Shown here piece after piece: positions 63,437 through 64,000 of a DNA stretch of 64,000 nt. The first letter of the stretch is position 1. Each line of letters begins with the position of its first letter. Source of the DNA: Streptococcus ovis DSM 16829 (GTDB taxonomy: Bacteria; Bacillota; Bacilli; Lactobacillales; Streptococcaceae); NCBI RefSeq assembly GCF_000380125.1, contig NZ_KB904580.1, positions 149,137 through 213,136 on the forward strand, read 5' to 3'. The notes beneath the pieces were generated by a model. That model saw nothing but the letters and a program-made list of their open reading frames with translations, did not search any database and had not been told where the DNA came from. A program made the translations under genes and the position numbers.

Positions 63437-63508
63437 TAGTCCGTACGGGATTCGAACCCGTGTTACCGCCGTGAAAAGGCGGTGTCTTAACCCCTTGACC
63501 AACGGACC
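63437..63508 (-). tRNA. tRNA-Glu (anticodon TTC)
   Basis: 72 nt; acceptor GGTCCGT/ACGGACT, anticodon stem CCGCC/GGCGG with loop TTTTCAC, TTCGAAT in the T arm. CCA is not encoded. Last gene of the cluster. Confidence 0.95.
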
Positions 63509-63525
63509 ATATAATTCCAACTTAA

Positions 63526-63599
<74 letters not shown>

Positions 63600-63637
63600 A
63601 AACCAACTGGTATGGTAAGATGAACACTAACGTTCAA

Positions 63638-63708
63638 AGCGGGTGACGAGAATCGAACTCGCGACAACAGCTTGGAAGGCTGTAGTTTTACCACTAAACT
63701 ACACCCGC
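63638..63708 (-). tRNA. tRNA-Gly (anticodon TCC)
   Basis: 71 nt; acceptor GCGGGTG/CACCCGC, anticodon stem ACAGC/GCTGT with loop CTTCCAA. Confidence 0.95.
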
Positions 63709-63721
63709 TTATTAATAAAAA

Positions 63722-63794
63722 TGGGAGTTAACGGGATCGAACCGCTGACCCTCTGCTTGTAAGGCAGATGCTCTCCCAGCTGAGCTAAACTCCC
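63722..63794 (-). tRNA. tRNA-Val (anticodon TAC)
   Basis: 73 nt; acceptor GGGAGTT/AACTCCC, anticodon stem TCTGC/GCAGA with loop CTTACAA. It follows the 5S gene. Confidence 0.95.
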
Positions 63795-63819
63795 AAAGGA
63801 TATTGAATCCTCTTGATTC

Positions 63820-63935
63820 GCTAAGCGACTACCGTATCTCACAGGGGGCAACCCCCAACTACTTCAGGCGTTCTAGGGCTTAACTGCTGTGTTCGGCATG
63901 GGTACAGGTGTATCTCCTAGGCTATCGTCACTTAA
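63820..63935 (-). rRNA. rrf: 5S ribosomal RNA
   Basis: About 116 nt with the streptococcal 5S sequence: AAGTGACGATAGCCTAGGAG at the 5' end, the CCATGCCGAACACAG loop, and the GTTGGGGGTTGCCCCCTGTG arm. The remaining bases to 64000 are the spacer towards a 23S gene outside the window. Confidence 0.95.
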
Positions 63936-64000
63936 CTCTCTCGAATGTTACCATTCAAAATTGAATACCTATATTCTAACAAGTTTTAACTTCGCTGTCA

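Overview
The window is a contiguous chromosomal stretch of a low-GC Gram-positive coccus, very probably Streptococcus and most like the S. suis group. The genus call rests on the yqeG-yqeH-yhbY-nadD-yqeK-rsfS gene set, ClpL with CtsR boxes, CodY, a stand-alone gatCAB operon, a surface pullulanase with a YSIRK-type signal, and a 5S rRNA-tRNA(Val-Gly-Ile-Glu) cluster at the right end. The species assignment is inference. No CRISPR array, complete IS or prophage was seen.

Layout. 1-9 kb is alpha-glucan use: the N-terminus of a secreted pullulanase, a small lipoprotein, a maltose/glucose-type PTS EIICBA, an EEP-family protein, a broken malQ and a divergent GntR/UTRA regulator. 7.5-19.4 kb is a mixed block: GNAT, MmcQ-EVE, phosphoesterase, YebC, PadR-DUF2812, two damaged aldo/keto reductases, a frameshifted DUF3592-like gene, a deformylase-like protein, a CPBP protease, a surface serine hydrolase and heat-shock clpL. 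19.4-23.8 kb is the dihydroxyacetone module: dhaQ and dhaS divergent from dhaKLM-glpF. 23.9-26.7 kb holds a K+ channel, tmcAL, Fic remnants and a previously unlisted-size type I toxin-antitoxin locus. 26.8-32.2 kb is a coherent envelope locus: a DUF4353-type lipoprotein, a VTC-domain protein with DUF4956, and a NAGPA-like protein, a small membrane protein and GT2-GtrA. 32.3-40.9 kb is the ribosome-assembly/NAD cluster, interrupted by plus-strand DUF2975-XRE-DUF4153 and a broken add. 41-46.9 kb has a DUF4230-like gene, a candidate Cia-type small RNA, an EamA transporter and galT-galK/galR. 46.9-63.2 kb is purC, a MetE-like gene, gatCAB, a sulfide/persulfide island (rhodaneses, CoA-disulfide reductase, CstR-like repressor), nicotinamidase, codY, an aminotransferase, usp, a MazG-like protein, a Cof hydrolase, asparaginase and recG. 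The right end is tRNA and 5S.

Most notable points. (1) The three promoters of the VTC/DUF4956/DUF4353/NAGPA locus share one layout: TTTNAG-like hexamers at about 11-bp period, the last ending 10 bp before the -10. This suggests one response regulator controls the whole locus. (2) The same layout, with a perfect TTTAAG-N5-TTTAAG box, precedes a ~62-nt terminator-ended RNA carrying an anti-Shine-Dalgarno run: a candidate csRNA. (3) A 28-aa holin-like toxin gene has an antisense RNA with a strong promoter and a shared bidirectional terminator. (4) Two in-frame stops and two to three single-base frameshifts lie in otherwise well-preserved genes, so either the strain is decaying or the assembly has base errors.
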